64,000 nt of DNA from an uncultured Christensenellaceae bacterium. GTDB taxonomy: Bacteria; Bacillota; Clostridia; Christensenellales; Borkfalkiaceae. The position numbers and the translations under genes are program-made. The notes beneath the pieces are model-generated. The model ran no database searches. It saw only the letters and a list, made by a program, of their open reading frames with translations, and was not told where the DNA came from. Positions 48,237-56,189 of the stretch are shown piece by piece; the stretch's first letter is position 1; the number at the start of each line of letters is the position of its first letter. The stretch spans positions 1 to 64,000 of the forward strand of contig CAJULB010000005.1 in NCBI GenBank assembly GCA_910587005.1. Reading direction: 5' to 3'.

Positions 48237-48973
48237 AAGTAAACAAGGCATATGCGGGGGCGTATTCCGCTTTGGGAAGCGCTTTTGAATATTTTAACGA
48301 TGACTGCGGCTATGAACAATGGTCGCAGTATTTAATTGAAAAACTTCGCTTGCTTAACGCGGGCAGCAACGGTATAGACATAGGCTGCGGCAACGGTTAT
48401 TTTACGCGTGCGCTGTATAAGGCGGGCTATGCGGTTACGGGGCTGGATATATCCCCGCAAATGCTTTCAACCGCAACCGAGCTTGCCGCGCGCGGGCGGG
48501 TCAAAGCCGACTTTGTTTTGCAGGATATAACAAAGCTCAATTTAAACTTCAAGCCCGATTTTGCGGTCGCCGTAAACGACTGTATAAACTATATCCCGCC
48601 CGAAAAGCTGAAAACGGCTTTTGCGCGGGTTTATAAGTGTTTGAAAAACGGCGGAATTTTTATTTTCGACGTCAGTTCGGAGCATAAACTCCGTCATATA
48701 GTGGGGTCAAACCTCTTTGCACGCGATTTCGAGGACGCAACGCTGTTGTGGTTCAACACGCTTTCGGATAATAAAGTGGATATGGAAATAACCGTATTCA
48801 CCCGCCTGCCCGACGGTAAATATTCCCGCGCGGACGAACGGCAAACGCAGTATATCCACACCGAAGAAAACATAACCGAAGTATTGCAGTCGGTCGGGTT
48901 TTCCGTAACGGCGGAGGGGCATCTCGGAGGGGACAAGACCGAACGTATAAATTTTATCTGTAAAAAACTATGA
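48233..48973 (+). CDS. class I SAM-dependent methyltransferase
   Basis: The 246-residue enzyme has the SAM loop 'GIDIGCGNGYFTRALYKAGYAVTGLDISPQML' near 48-80, 'FAVAVNDCINYI' as motif IV and a C-terminal small domain of the type seen in methyltransferases acting on small molecules. Its substrate is unknown. It overlaps both neighbours by four bases (ATGA), so all three products are coupled. Confidence 0.85.
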   Translation: MKVNKAYAGAYSALGSAFEYFNDDCGYEQWSQYLIEKLRLLNAGSNGIDIGCGNGYFTRALYKAGYAVTGLDISPQMLSTATELAARGRVKADFVLQDITKLNLNFKPDFAVAVNDCINYIPPEKLKTAFARVYKCLKNGGIFIFDVSSEHKLRHIVGSNLFARDFEDATLLWFNTLSDNKVDMEITVFTRLPDGKYSRADERQTQYIHTEENITEVLQSVGFSVTAEGHLGGDKTERINFICKKL

Positions 48974-49794
48974 ATAAACTGTATAAAGCGCTTGTGTACG
49001 ACAGAGAAGTTTCGCTTTCCGTGCTTGAAACTACCGACCTTGTGCAACAAGCAATAAAAATACATAATTTAAGCGATACCGCGGCGGAAATTTTAGGCGG
49101 TATGCTAACGGCTTGCGCGTATATGGCGGGCTGTCTTAAAAGCGAAAAGGGCGCGGTTTCGCTCACCGTAAAATCTTGCGACGGAAGCGCAACCGTCAGC
49201 GTTTCGGGCGATATAAACGGACATATCCGCGGTTATACCGACGGTGCTGAAAACGGACTTAAAGGCGGTACGCTTACCGTAATCAAGGACGACGGATTTT
49301 TCCGTCCGTTTATCGGAACGTGCGAATTGAAGTGCAACGACGTTTCCGAAAACTTAATGCAGTACTTCCATCAAAGCGAGCAGATAGAAACGGCTGTTGC
49401 GATAGGCGTAAGCGTAAAGGACGGTAAATGCCTTGCCGCCGGCGGTGTGGTGATGCAGCTTCTTCCCAACACGCATGAAGAAAATATGGACAAAGCCGAA
49501 AACGCTATGCAAAGCTTCGTCAACGCGGCGGAGGTTATAAAAACGCTGGGCGCGGACGGAATAATGGAAAAATTTTTCTCGGCGGAAATTGAAAAAAGCG
49601 CCTCTTATTTGACTTTTCCCGCATATAAGTGCAATTGTTCGCGCAAAAAAATAGAGGGGGTAATTTTGCCCCTCGGTCTTGAAGAACTTTTGAAAATCTG
49701 CGAAGAGGAAGGCAAGGTCAGCGTTCACTGCCATTACTGCAATACCGACTACGCCTTTACAAAAGCGGAAGTTTTAAGACTTTTCGGAAAATAA
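48970..49794 (+). CDS. hslO: Hsp33 redox-regulated chaperone
   Basis: Hsp33 is a cytoplasmic holdase switched on by oxidative unfolding. The 274-residue protein has the substrate domain ('GHIRGYTDG', 'GGTLTVIKDDG', 'YFHQSEQIETAVAIGV') and the C-terminal zinc switch with four Cys in C-x-C ('KCNCSRKK') and C-x2-C ('HCHYCNTDY') arrangement. It overlaps the methyltransferase gene and is followed after four bases by a TPR gene. Confidence 0.95.
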   Translation: MNKLYKALVYDREVSLSVLETTDLVQQAIKIHNLSDTAAEILGGMLTACAYMAGCLKSEKGAVSLTVKSCDGSATVSVSGDINGHIRGYTDGAENGLKGGTLTVIKDDGFFRPFIGTCELKCNDVSENLMQYFHQSEQIETAVAIGVSVKDGKCLAAGGVVMQLLPNTHEENMDKAENAMQSFVNAAEVIKTLGADGIMEKFFSAEIEKSASYLTFPAYKCNCSRKKIEGVILPLGLEELLKICEEEGKVSVHCHYCNTDYAFTKAEVLRLFGK

Positions 49795-49798
49795 TTCT

Positions 49799-51460
49799 AT
49801 GGCAAAAACACTGGAATTCGACCTCGGCGCCGACCGTTTGATAGGCATCGCCGCGGATTTGGTCGATTCTCACAACTATATAGGCGCGCTTAAAATGCTC
49901 AACAAAAACGCCGAAGCTGACGGTAACGACGAGGACAGCTATATGCTGTACGCCGAAATCTTCGACGATATGGGGCTGTACGAACGTTGCGTTAACGGTT
50001 GGTTCAGGTTTATGGACAACACTGCCGAGTGCGACTGGACGGACTGCTACGAAGGGCTTGCCGTAAGCTTTATGAACCTCGGCAACCAGCATTTTTCCGC
50101 GTATTACTACAATAAACTGCTGTTTGAAAACGGCGAAATCAGCTCGGAGGACCGCGAACAGATTGTCGGCGAATTTCTCGCTGCGGAAGAAAACCCCTTA
50201 AAATTCGCCTATCCGCCGAGGCTTGCGGACTGCTCGCAAATCTTTGCGGACGGTATCGAATTTATGAAAGCGGGCGAGTACGACCGCGCCGCCGCCGAGT
50301 TTGAAAAGGTTGACGAGGAGAACGAAAAATACTTTTCCGCCCGCAACTATATTGCAATGTGTAAAATAATTTCCGACAGAACGGACGAGGCGGAGCAGGA
50401 ATGTCTTAATTTATTGAAACGCCGCCCCGACGACGTTCAGGCGCTTACTACCCTTGCCGCAGTCAAAACAGAGGCGGGCAAGCGTGGCGAGGCGCTGGCG
50501 CTTGCGGAAAAGCTTATATCTCTAAACCCCGAAAATCCCGACGAAATTTACAAAATAGCCACCGTTTGCTGTGAAAACAAGCTTCACGAACAGGCGTACA
50601 AGCTTTTTTGTAAACTTCCCGAGGAGTTTGAATACGACCAGACGGTTTTGTATTTTAAGGCGGTTTCCGCTTTCAATTGCGGAAAGTATGAAGAAAGCTT
50701 TACGGCTTTCGACAATATAGTCACAATCAATCCGGACGCGGTTACGGCAAGGTTTTACTACAACGCCGCCCGCGCAATGGAGCAAAGCGGAGAAATAACC
50801 GAACTGGGCTATTTTTACCGCCTTCCGCAGGAAATACGCGAATCCTCTTTAAAAATGCTTGCCGCGTATCTGCGCCTTCCCGCGGCTTCCGCAAAAAAGC
50901 TTTCCTCCGCGCTTGATTTGTCGGCTTGCGTAAAGTGGTGCTTTGACGAGTGCGACGGAACCGCCCTTGACGAGTTGCAGTCGCTTGCCGCGCACGTTGC
51001 GGTTAAAGCGTGTATGGACGATTACGTCCGCGATATTCTGCTCAACGCATTTTTGCCCGACCAGCTGAAAATAGATACCCTTTCCGCGCTTTGCGCCAGA
51101 AACGAGTTCAACTGCTTCGGCGTAGTAATATGCAACGTGTACCGCAGGGTTACAATGCAGCATATTATGCTCGGCAGAAAAAAGCGCGCCAACTTTATGT
51201 CGGCTTATTCAAGACTTGTCGCACACTTTTCAATACTGGACGACGAGCACGGCAAAGCGTTCGCCGCCGCCGCGGAAGAGCTTTATAAAACTCTGTCCGC
51301 GCAGGACAGATTAGACGTTGCAAAGGATACCGACGCGCTCACCGCGGCAATATATATAAAATCGGGAGTGCGCGAAGCGGGCGTTACGGGCAAAAACCTG
51401 TGGCAGTTCTTCGACGTTACAAAAAACAGAGTAAGCGTTATTTCAGGTGAAGATTTATGA
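49799..51460 (+). CDS. tetratricopeptide-repeat protein
   Basis: The 553-residue soluble protein is helical throughout. TPR-like pairs are clear from about 20-110 ('IGALKMLNKNAEADGNDEDSYMLYAEIFDDMGLYER') and 150-330 ('GIEFMKAGEYDRAAAEFEKVDEENEKYFSARNYIAM', 'PDDVQALTTLAAVKTEAGKRGEAL'). The rest is less regular. No enzyme motif is seen. It follows hslO by four bases and overlaps the next gene by four, so it belongs to the same run. A scaffolding or assembly role is likely but undefined. Confidence 0.8.
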   Translation: MAKTLEFDLGADRLIGIAADLVDSHNYIGALKMLNKNAEADGNDEDSYMLYAEIFDDMGLYERCVNGWFRFMDNTAECDWTDCYEGLAVSFMNLGNQHFSAYYYNKLLFENGEISSEDREQIVGEFLAAEENPLKFAYPPRLADCSQIFADGIEFMKAGEYDRAAAEFEKVDEENEKYFSARNYIAMCKIISDRTDEAEQECLNLLKRRPDDVQALTTLAAVKTEAGKRGEALALAEKLISLNPENPDEIYKIATVCCENKLHEQAYKLFCKLPEEFEYDQTVLYFKAVSAFNCGKYEESFTAFDNIVTINPDAVTARFYYNAARAMEQSGEITELGYFYRLPQEIRESSLKMLAAYLRLPAASAKKLSSALDLSACVKWCFDECDGTALDELQSLAAHVAVKACMDDYVRDILLNAFLPDQLKIDTLSALCARNEFNCFGVVICNVYRRVTMQHIMLGRKKRANFMSAYSRLVAHFSILDDEHGKAFAAAAEELYKTLSAQDRLDVAKDTDALTAAIYIKSGVREAGVTGKNLWQFFDVTKNRVSVISGEDL

Positions 51461-52293
51461 AGCTTTACGACTTTGACGGAATGTTTGACGAAAAGCTTAG
51501 TCAGTACATTCAAAAACACGCGGGGGAATACCGCGAAAGCGAGTGGGAGGACATTATTCCACAGCTTTACAAAAAATTCGGCGATACCCCTATAAAATCA
51601 ATAGGCAAAACCCCTCGGCAATTCTATGCGGATATGAGCGGGGAAGAGCTTATCAAATGCCTTAAAGCGCATTTAAAGCAGGAGGTTTCAGTTTCGGAAT
51701 TTCTTTGCGAGGCAATCGAAAGCCGTGATTTGACCGAACAGCTTATTCCGCTTTTAAGCGGTACCGAAAGCGAGCGGGAGTATGCGGTTAATTTAATCGG
51801 CTCGGACGAACGGGTTATAAAAAAATACCTTGAAATGCTTGTAAACAGCGCTGACGTGGACTTTAAAAACCGCCTTGCGGACTTCATTAAGGAAAAAGCC
51901 GACCTTGTAGTCGGGGAAGTGCTTGAATATTACGAAAAGGGCGTTGACCGCGAATTTATGCTTGAAATTATGTCGCGTTCGGTCGTCCGCAACGATAAAA
52001 TTTTCGATATTCTTATAAAGGAATTCCGTTGCGACAGTGAAAACGTGCCCATGCATGCAAGTTATCTTGCGGCGTACGGCGACGAGCGCGCGTTGCAGTA
52101 CCTCCTCGATAAAATAGACGAGGAAACGGTGACTTTTATCGAGTATCAGGAGCTGAAATACGCAATCGAAGCCCTCGGCGGCGAGTATACTAAGGAGCGC
52201 GATTTTACAAATGACCCGTATTTCGAGCTTATAAAATCACATTCGGCAACCGCAGTTGACTTGTTCGGCGGCGGCAACGGCACAAAAAAATAG
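51457..52293 (+). CDS. hypothetical helical-repeat protein
   Basis: The 278-residue protein is predicted all-helical with HEAT-like alternation ('LLSGTESEREYAVNLIGSDERVIKKYLEML', 'ASYLAAYGDERALQYLLDKIDEET'). It overlaps the TPR gene by four bases (ATGA) and is the last gene of the run. An acidic N-terminal region starts 'KLYDFDGMFDEKLSQYI'. I recognise no family. Confidence 0.7.
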   Translation: MKLYDFDGMFDEKLSQYIQKHAGEYRESEWEDIIPQLYKKFGDTPIKSIGKTPRQFYADMSGEELIKCLKAHLKQEVSVSEFLCEAIESRDLTEQLIPLLSGTESEREYAVNLIGSDERVIKKYLEMLVNSADVDFKNRLADFIKEKADLVVGEVLEYYEKGVDREFMLEIMSRSVVRNDKIFDILIKEFRCDSENVPMHASYLAAYGDERALQYLLDKIDEETVTFIEYQELKYAIEALGGEYTKERDFTNDPYFELIKSHSATAVDLFGGGNGTKK

Positions 52294-52660
52294 GATAATT
52301 AGCCTTAGGGTAGCGTTAAAACGCTAAAGGGAACGGCGCGGAGGATTGACCGTATTTTGTACGGAATATATCCCCCGCGCTTTGTTTTGTTGCGGTTGTT
52401 CTGAACGCTTGTCCTACTGTCATTCTGAACGCAGTGTAAGGAGCGAAGCGACGGAATAGCGATTGTTACGCATAGCGTCAATCGCGTCAGAATCTGATAG
52501 TCCCAAGCGCAACCCACCCCCTTGTATTCCCCCGCCCAAGCGGGGGATGGTTTTATCACATTATTACCCCCTGCTTCCGGCGCAAGGCTATCCAAACTAC
52601 GCCCCCTGCCTTCGGCGGGGGGATTAAGGGGGGTGGCGCGTTATTTTCAACCCTTCAAAA
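52294..52660. repeat. gene-free stretch of dispersed repeats
   Basis: A long-form ATTCTGA unit lies at about 52420-52500, nearly identical over its interior to 5668-5755. Two C-rich/G-rich units follow at about 52509-52550 and 52562-52637. A small TAGCGTT/AACGCTA hairpin at about 52312-52325 may end the preceding operon. Confidence 0.85.
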
Positions 52661-52712
52661 CAATGTATAATTCCGCGTAAAAAAGTCAACAACCAAAGCG
52701 GAGGTAATTATA

Positions 52713-52901
52713 ATGCAGGATATAACTTCAAAAGAACTCGAACTCATCTCCGACGCGCTCACCGTCGAGGGATTGATTTGTAAAAAGGCGCGCGCCTATT
52801 CCAAAACGCTTACGGACGTTTCGCTTTCGGAATGTATGAGCAAAATCGCAGACGAACACGAACAGCGCTACACCGCGCTTTTGAATTTGATAGGAGGTTA
52901 A
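52713..52901 (+). CDS. small CotF-like spore coat protein
   Basis: The 62-residue helical protein ('LISDALTVEGLICKKARAYSKTL' and 'CMSKIADEHEQRYTALLNLIGG') has the size and helix pattern of the short coat-type proteins that precede CotF homologues in clostridia. CGGAGGT precedes the ATG. It lies four bases before the larger CotF-like gene. Confidence 0.75.
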   Translation: MQDITSKELELISDALTVEGLICKKARAYSKTLTDVSLSECMSKIADEHEQRYTALLNLIGG

Positions 52902-52905
52902 AATT

Positions 52906-53202
52906 ATGAAGCTTACAAAAAGCGACTGCACCTTAAACGAAAGGGATGCATTGCAGGATATGCTCGATTCCGAAAAACAGCTTATGGAAATTTATACTAC
53001 CGCGCTTTTCGAAGGGAGCACCAAATCTATAAGAAAAAATTTTTCCGCAAATCTTTTGGGGGTTGCGGAAAACCAGTATTCACTGTATACGCAAATGAAT
53101 ACGCGCGGCTATTACGAGCCGAAGCCCGCCAACAAAAACCTGATTGACGAGGCAACTTCTAATTTCAAAAAACAAAAAAAATCGCTTAAAGCAAATAATT
53201 GA
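52906..53202 (+). CDS. CotF-family spore coat protein
   Basis: The 98-residue protein follows the CotF pattern: 'LNERDALQDMLDSEKQLMEIYTTAL' (helix 1-2), 'NLLGVAENQYSLYTQMNTRGYYEPKPA' (helix 3 and the G-[WY]-Y turn). CotF-like proteins are ferritin-like helical coat components. AGGAGG precedes the ATG. A strong terminator follows. The pair would be expressed late in the mother cell. Confidence 0.85.
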   Translation: MKLTKSDCTLNERDALQDMLDSEKQLMEIYTTALFEGSTKSIRKNFSANLLGVAENQYSLYTQMNTRGYYEPKPANKNLIDEATSNFKKQKKSLKANN

Positions 53203-53213
53203 TTTTTAGGTTT

Positions 53214-53258
53214 TAAGCCTCCCGCCGAGCGTTCTGCTCGGCGGGAGGCTTTTGCTTT
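53214..53258 (+). terminator. terminator of the CotF-like pair
   Basis: A 16-bp perfect stem (AAGCCTCCCGCCGAGC and its complement) is followed by TTGCTTTTAT. Confidence 0.9.
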
Positions 53259-53303
53259 TATAAAATAAAATCTTGCGCATAACGCTATTATAAATGTTCT
53301 ATA

Positions 53304-53521
53304 TTGCTATTTGTTAACTTCTGTGCTATAATAAAGCGGTCGTTTCCTCTGAACGGCGCATAACTGCGTTAAACTGCGCTTTTCTCGGGTTAAGTACGTC
53401 TGTGTACGCGCCCCGTTGAAAATGCTCGTTTGCCTTGTTCTGCTTGTTCATAGAAATCGACTGAAAACCTTTTCTGTGCTGTAATATTATTAACTGAAAT
53501 CAATGTTTGCAGGTCTTGTCA
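53304..53521 (+). promoter_or_regulatory. promoter and long leader of the DUF488 cassette
   Basis: TTGCTA (53304-53309) and TATAAT (53327-53332) are 17 bases apart. The transcript would carry a leader of about 180 bases before the first ATG at 53522, with no ORF that I can support. Its function is unknown. Confidence 0.5.
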
Positions 53522-54247
53522 ATGTGCTCTTTATTTTCGTTGGGATACTCTAATAAGAGTATTGATGATTTAAAAAAAATAGTTAAAGATAACGGAATAA
53601 ACTGTTTGGTAGACGTAAGAAGTACGCCTTATTCTAAACAGTTTGCAGAATTTAACCGTGAAAATCTTAAAGCCGAGTTGAACGAATGCGGAGTAAAATA
53701 TTTATTTTTCGGGAAAGAATTCGGCGCCCGCCGTGAAGAAGATAACCTTTACAGTACGGTTGTGGATTTTAACGGTGAAGAAAAATGCGTGGTTGATTTT
53801 TTGAAGGTACACGGCTGTGAAGAATTTTTAAACGGCGTTAAAAGAGTTGAGGACGGAATAAAAAAAGGGTATCGCATTTGTTTTTTGTGCAGTGAAAAAC
53901 GTCCCTACGACTGCCACAGGGCAATTATGGTAAGCGACTGGTTCCATAAACACGGTTATGAAATAAAGCATATTATCGATGATAAAGAGCGGATAACTCA
54001 TAGCGAAATGTTAAAGCTTCCGTTATTTAAAGAGTATTTTTTAAAGTGCAAAAAATCATTCTACGATAAATATAACGACGTAATTGCTTACAACGGTGTT
54101 GTTGATTTATTTACAGGTAAAGCAAAATCTGCTCCGCAATTTGTAAGTTGGTGGGATAACTTTTTTAAAGAATATAATATTGAAAAGGTAATGATGCTTA
54201 TAAACTTAAAAATAGGTTATAAAAAGGGGGATTTGATTAATGACTGA
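53522..54247 (+). CDS. DUF488-family protein, first of two
   Basis: I start at the ATG at 53522 because family members open with a short 'LFSLGYSN' strand; a TTG at 53507 is the alternative. The 241-residue protein has the DUF488 marks: 'GYSNKSIDDLKKIVKDNGINCLVDVRSTPYS', 'FGARRE' and 'CFLCSEKRPYDCHRAIM' with its conserved Cys-Cys-His-Arg. An extra C-terminal part of about 70 residues distinguishes it from the second copy. Function is unknown; the conserved polar and Cys residues suggest an enzyme, perhaps acting on nucleic acid or nucleotides. The gene is visibly more AT-rich than its surroundings. It overlaps the next gene by eight bases. Confidence 0.85.
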   Translation: MCSLFSLGYSNKSIDDLKKIVKDNGINCLVDVRSTPYSKQFAEFNRENLKAELNECGVKYLFFGKEFGARREEDNLYSTVVDFNGEEKCVVDFLKVHGCEEFLNGVKRVEDGIKKGYRICFLCSEKRPYDCHRAIMVSDWFHKHGYEIKHIIDDKERITHSEMLKLPLFKEYFLKCKKSFYDKYNDVIAYNGVVDLFTGKAKSAPQFVSWWDNFFKEYNIEKVMMLINLKIGYKKGDLIND

Positions 54248-54695
54248 AAAAATTTATACTATAGGCTTTACGCAAAAAAGTGCGGAAAAATTTTATTCGC
54301 TGATTAAAGAAAATAATATATCTTTGATGGTTGACGTCAGACTGAATAATATTTCGCAGTTGGCGGGGTTTTCTAAATTTCCTGATATCGAATATTTTTT
54401 AAGGGAAATCTGCAATTGCAAATATATATCGGACAAACTGTTTTCACCCGAAGAATATACATTGAAAGATTATAAAGCAAATAAAATTGACTGGGAAGAA
54501 TACCTTGTTCAATTTAATAAAACAATGGCTACCCGTAAAATAACCGAACATATAAAAAGAAGGTATTCGCCGTTTATGGCAAATGAAAAAATATGTTTTT
54601 TATGCAGTGAAAACACGCCCGAGCACTGTCACCGAAGGTTGATTGCCGAGCGCTTTGCTGAAATTTTTGATGCCGAAATAGTTCATCTGGTTTAA
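54240..54695 (+). CDS. DUF488-family protein, second of two
   Basis: The 151-residue protein is a compact DUF488 domain: 'YTIGFTQKSAEKFYSLIKENNI', 'LMVDVRLNNISQLAGFSK', 'DWEEYLVQF' and 'CFLCSENTPEHCHRRLIAE'. It overlaps the first DUF488 gene by eight bases, with a GGGG site upstream, and is only distantly similar to it outside the shared motifs, so the two look like a functional pair and not a recent duplication. It is also AT-rich. Confidence 0.88.
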   Translation: MTEKIYTIGFTQKSAEKFYSLIKENNISLMVDVRLNNISQLAGFSKFPDIEYFLREICNCKYISDKLFSPEEYTLKDYKANKIDWEEYLVQFNKTMATRKITEHIKRRYSPFMANEKICFLCSENTPEHCHRRLIAERFAEIFDAEIVHLV

Positions 54696-54721
54696 TTAAA
54701 TTTTTAATAAAGGGGTAAAAA

Positions 54722-55369
54722 ATGAGATTTTTTGTTTTGGCGGTATCTTATAAATATCGCGGATTTTGTGTTGCGGGTATTAATTTCGATACGCTCGAGT
54801 ATGTGCGTTTGGGTAAACCCGTATCGGCGTCATGCGACTGCGCGCCGTTAAGCAGTACAGATATAACGGTTAACGGACAGGTTTTAAGCGTTGGCGATTT
54901 AATCGAAGCTGATGCAAAAAAACTTCCCGTTAACGGTTGTCAGACTGAAAATTACGAGCTGATAAGAATTGTCGGAATGATTAAAAAGTTATCCGCTGAC
55001 GAAATAGCAAACGTTTACTGCAATATTTATCATCCCGATTTTGTGTTTAAAGACACAAGCAGATATTTAGCGCCTATTGAAATGTCCGACGTAAATACGT
55101 CCATAGGATTTTTTAAGGTGCAAGGACTTATAATTCATAATCAAGTAAGTAACGGAAAAAATAGACTTAAAGCGAATTTCAGATACAACGGTCAAACTTA
55201 TAGAGATATTGTTGTCACAGATTGCCGTATTTGCGGTTATCCTTCGCAATTCGGAAGCTTTCCCGTAACCGGAACGTTTCGGGAAGCGTACATAACCGTA
55301 ACATTGCCGAATGATGAGTGGGCAGAAGAAAACGGGTTTTATAAATATGTTTCAGGGGTTATAATATAG
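54722..55369 (+). CDS. dual OB-fold-like (DuOB) protein
   Basis: The 215-residue protein is mostly beta strand and carries 'FFVLAVSYKYRGFCVAGINFDTLEYVRL' at the start, where family members read their first OB-type barrel, then a second barrel near 85-215 ('SRYLAPIEMSDVNTSIGFFKVQGLIIHN', 'DIVVTDCRICGYPSQFG'). I recall a dual OB-containing domain described in association with DUF488 proteins in prokaryotic conflict systems; this gene fits by size, fold pattern and position. A GGGG site precedes the ATG. It closes the cassette. Fold assignment is by pattern only. Confidence 0.6.
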   Translation: MRFFVLAVSYKYRGFCVAGINFDTLEYVRLGKPVSASCDCAPLSSTDITVNGQVLSVGDLIEADAKKLPVNGCQTENYELIRIVGMIKKLSADEIANVYCNIYHPDFVFKDTSRYLAPIEMSDVNTSIGFFKVQGLIIHNQVSNGKNRLKANFRYNGQTYRDIVVTDCRICGYPSQFGSFPVTGTFREAYITVTLPNDEWAEENGFYKYVSGVII

Positions 55370-55455
55370 CGGTTTTTAAGTGTAATAATAGCGTTTGGTA
55401 AAAATGCCGAGGCTTTGCTGAAATAGTTAAGCTGAAATGAATTATTGAAATTGTT

Positions 55456-55503
55456 TTCCCTTGCGCGGCTGCGCTTATCCGTAGCCGCGCAAGGGAATTT
55501 TTA
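55456..55503 (+). terminator. terminator of the DUF488 cassette
   Basis: A 15-bp perfect stem (55456-55470 with 55483-55497) with a 12-base loop is followed by TTTTTATTC. Confidence 0.9.
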
Positions 55504-55522
55504 TTCAAAACAAGGCGTAAGC

Positions 55523-55551
55523 GCATAACAAAATTTTACTTTCACATACTT
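55523..55551 (+). promoter_or_regulatory. candidate SigG-type promoter of spoVT
   Basis: GCATA (55523-55527), 17 bases, CATACTT (55545-55551) matches the SigG consensus except for the last base. SpoVT is SigG-dependent in Bacillus. Confidence 0.55.
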
Positions 55552-55586
55552 GTTTTACGGCAGTTTATGCCATAAACAGGAGTTTT

Positions 55587-56132
55587 ATGAAAGCAACAGG
55601 AATAGTAAGAAGAATAGACGAATTAGGCAGAGTAGTCATTCCCAAAGAAATAAGAAGTACATTGCGGTTAAAATCGGGCGACCCGCTTGAAATATTTACC
55701 GACCGCGATGAGCTTATGCTCAAAAAATACTCGCCCATAGCCTCGCTGGAAAAATTTTCCGAGGGCACGGCAAAATCCTTATCCGATTTATCGGGTCATA
55801 TCGCGGTAATCTGCGACACGGACGAGGTTCTGCACGCTTCGGGCAGAGGTCAGCGCGAGTTTGACGGAAAAAGCCTTTCGGGTAAAATGGAGGCGATTTT
55901 GCGCGACAGGAAAAGCTACGTTGCGAACGCGGCGGAGGGCGGCGACGTGGTCCCCATATACGAAGGACAGCAAAGCGGAGTAACCGCGCAGATTATTGTT
56001 CCCATAGTCTGCAACGGCGACTGCCTCGGCGCGGTTGCCCTTATTTCGTGCGAGCAAGGCGCGAAAATAGAACCCTCAGCCTGCAAGCTTGCACAGCTTT
56101 CGGCAAATATTCTTGCGGGACAGTTCGACTGA
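55587..56132 (+). CDS. spoVT: stage V sporulation protein T
   Basis: SpoVT is a forespore regulator that tunes SigG-dependent genes. The 181-residue protein has an AbrB-type swapped-hairpin DNA-binding domain (residues 1-50, 'ATGIVRRIDELGRVVIPKEIRSTLRLKSGDPLEIF') and a C-terminal GAF domain (about 55-178, 'GHIAVICDTDEVLHASG', 'QIIVPIVCNGDCLGAVALIS'). CAGGAG precedes the ATG. It begins the conserved spoVT-spoVB-yabN run. Confidence 0.97.
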   Translation: MKATGIVRRIDELGRVVIPKEIRSTLRLKSGDPLEIFTDRDELMLKKYSPIASLEKFSEGTAKSLSDLSGHIAVICDTDEVLHASGRGQREFDGKSLSGKMEAILRDRKSYVANAAEGGDVVPIYEGQQSGVTAQIIVPIVCNGDCLGAVALISCEQGAKIEPSACKLAQLSANILAGQFD

Positions 56133-56189
56133 TAATAAAGCTATTGAACCGCACATATGTGCCGTTTTCGCACGTTTCAAGGTGATTTT

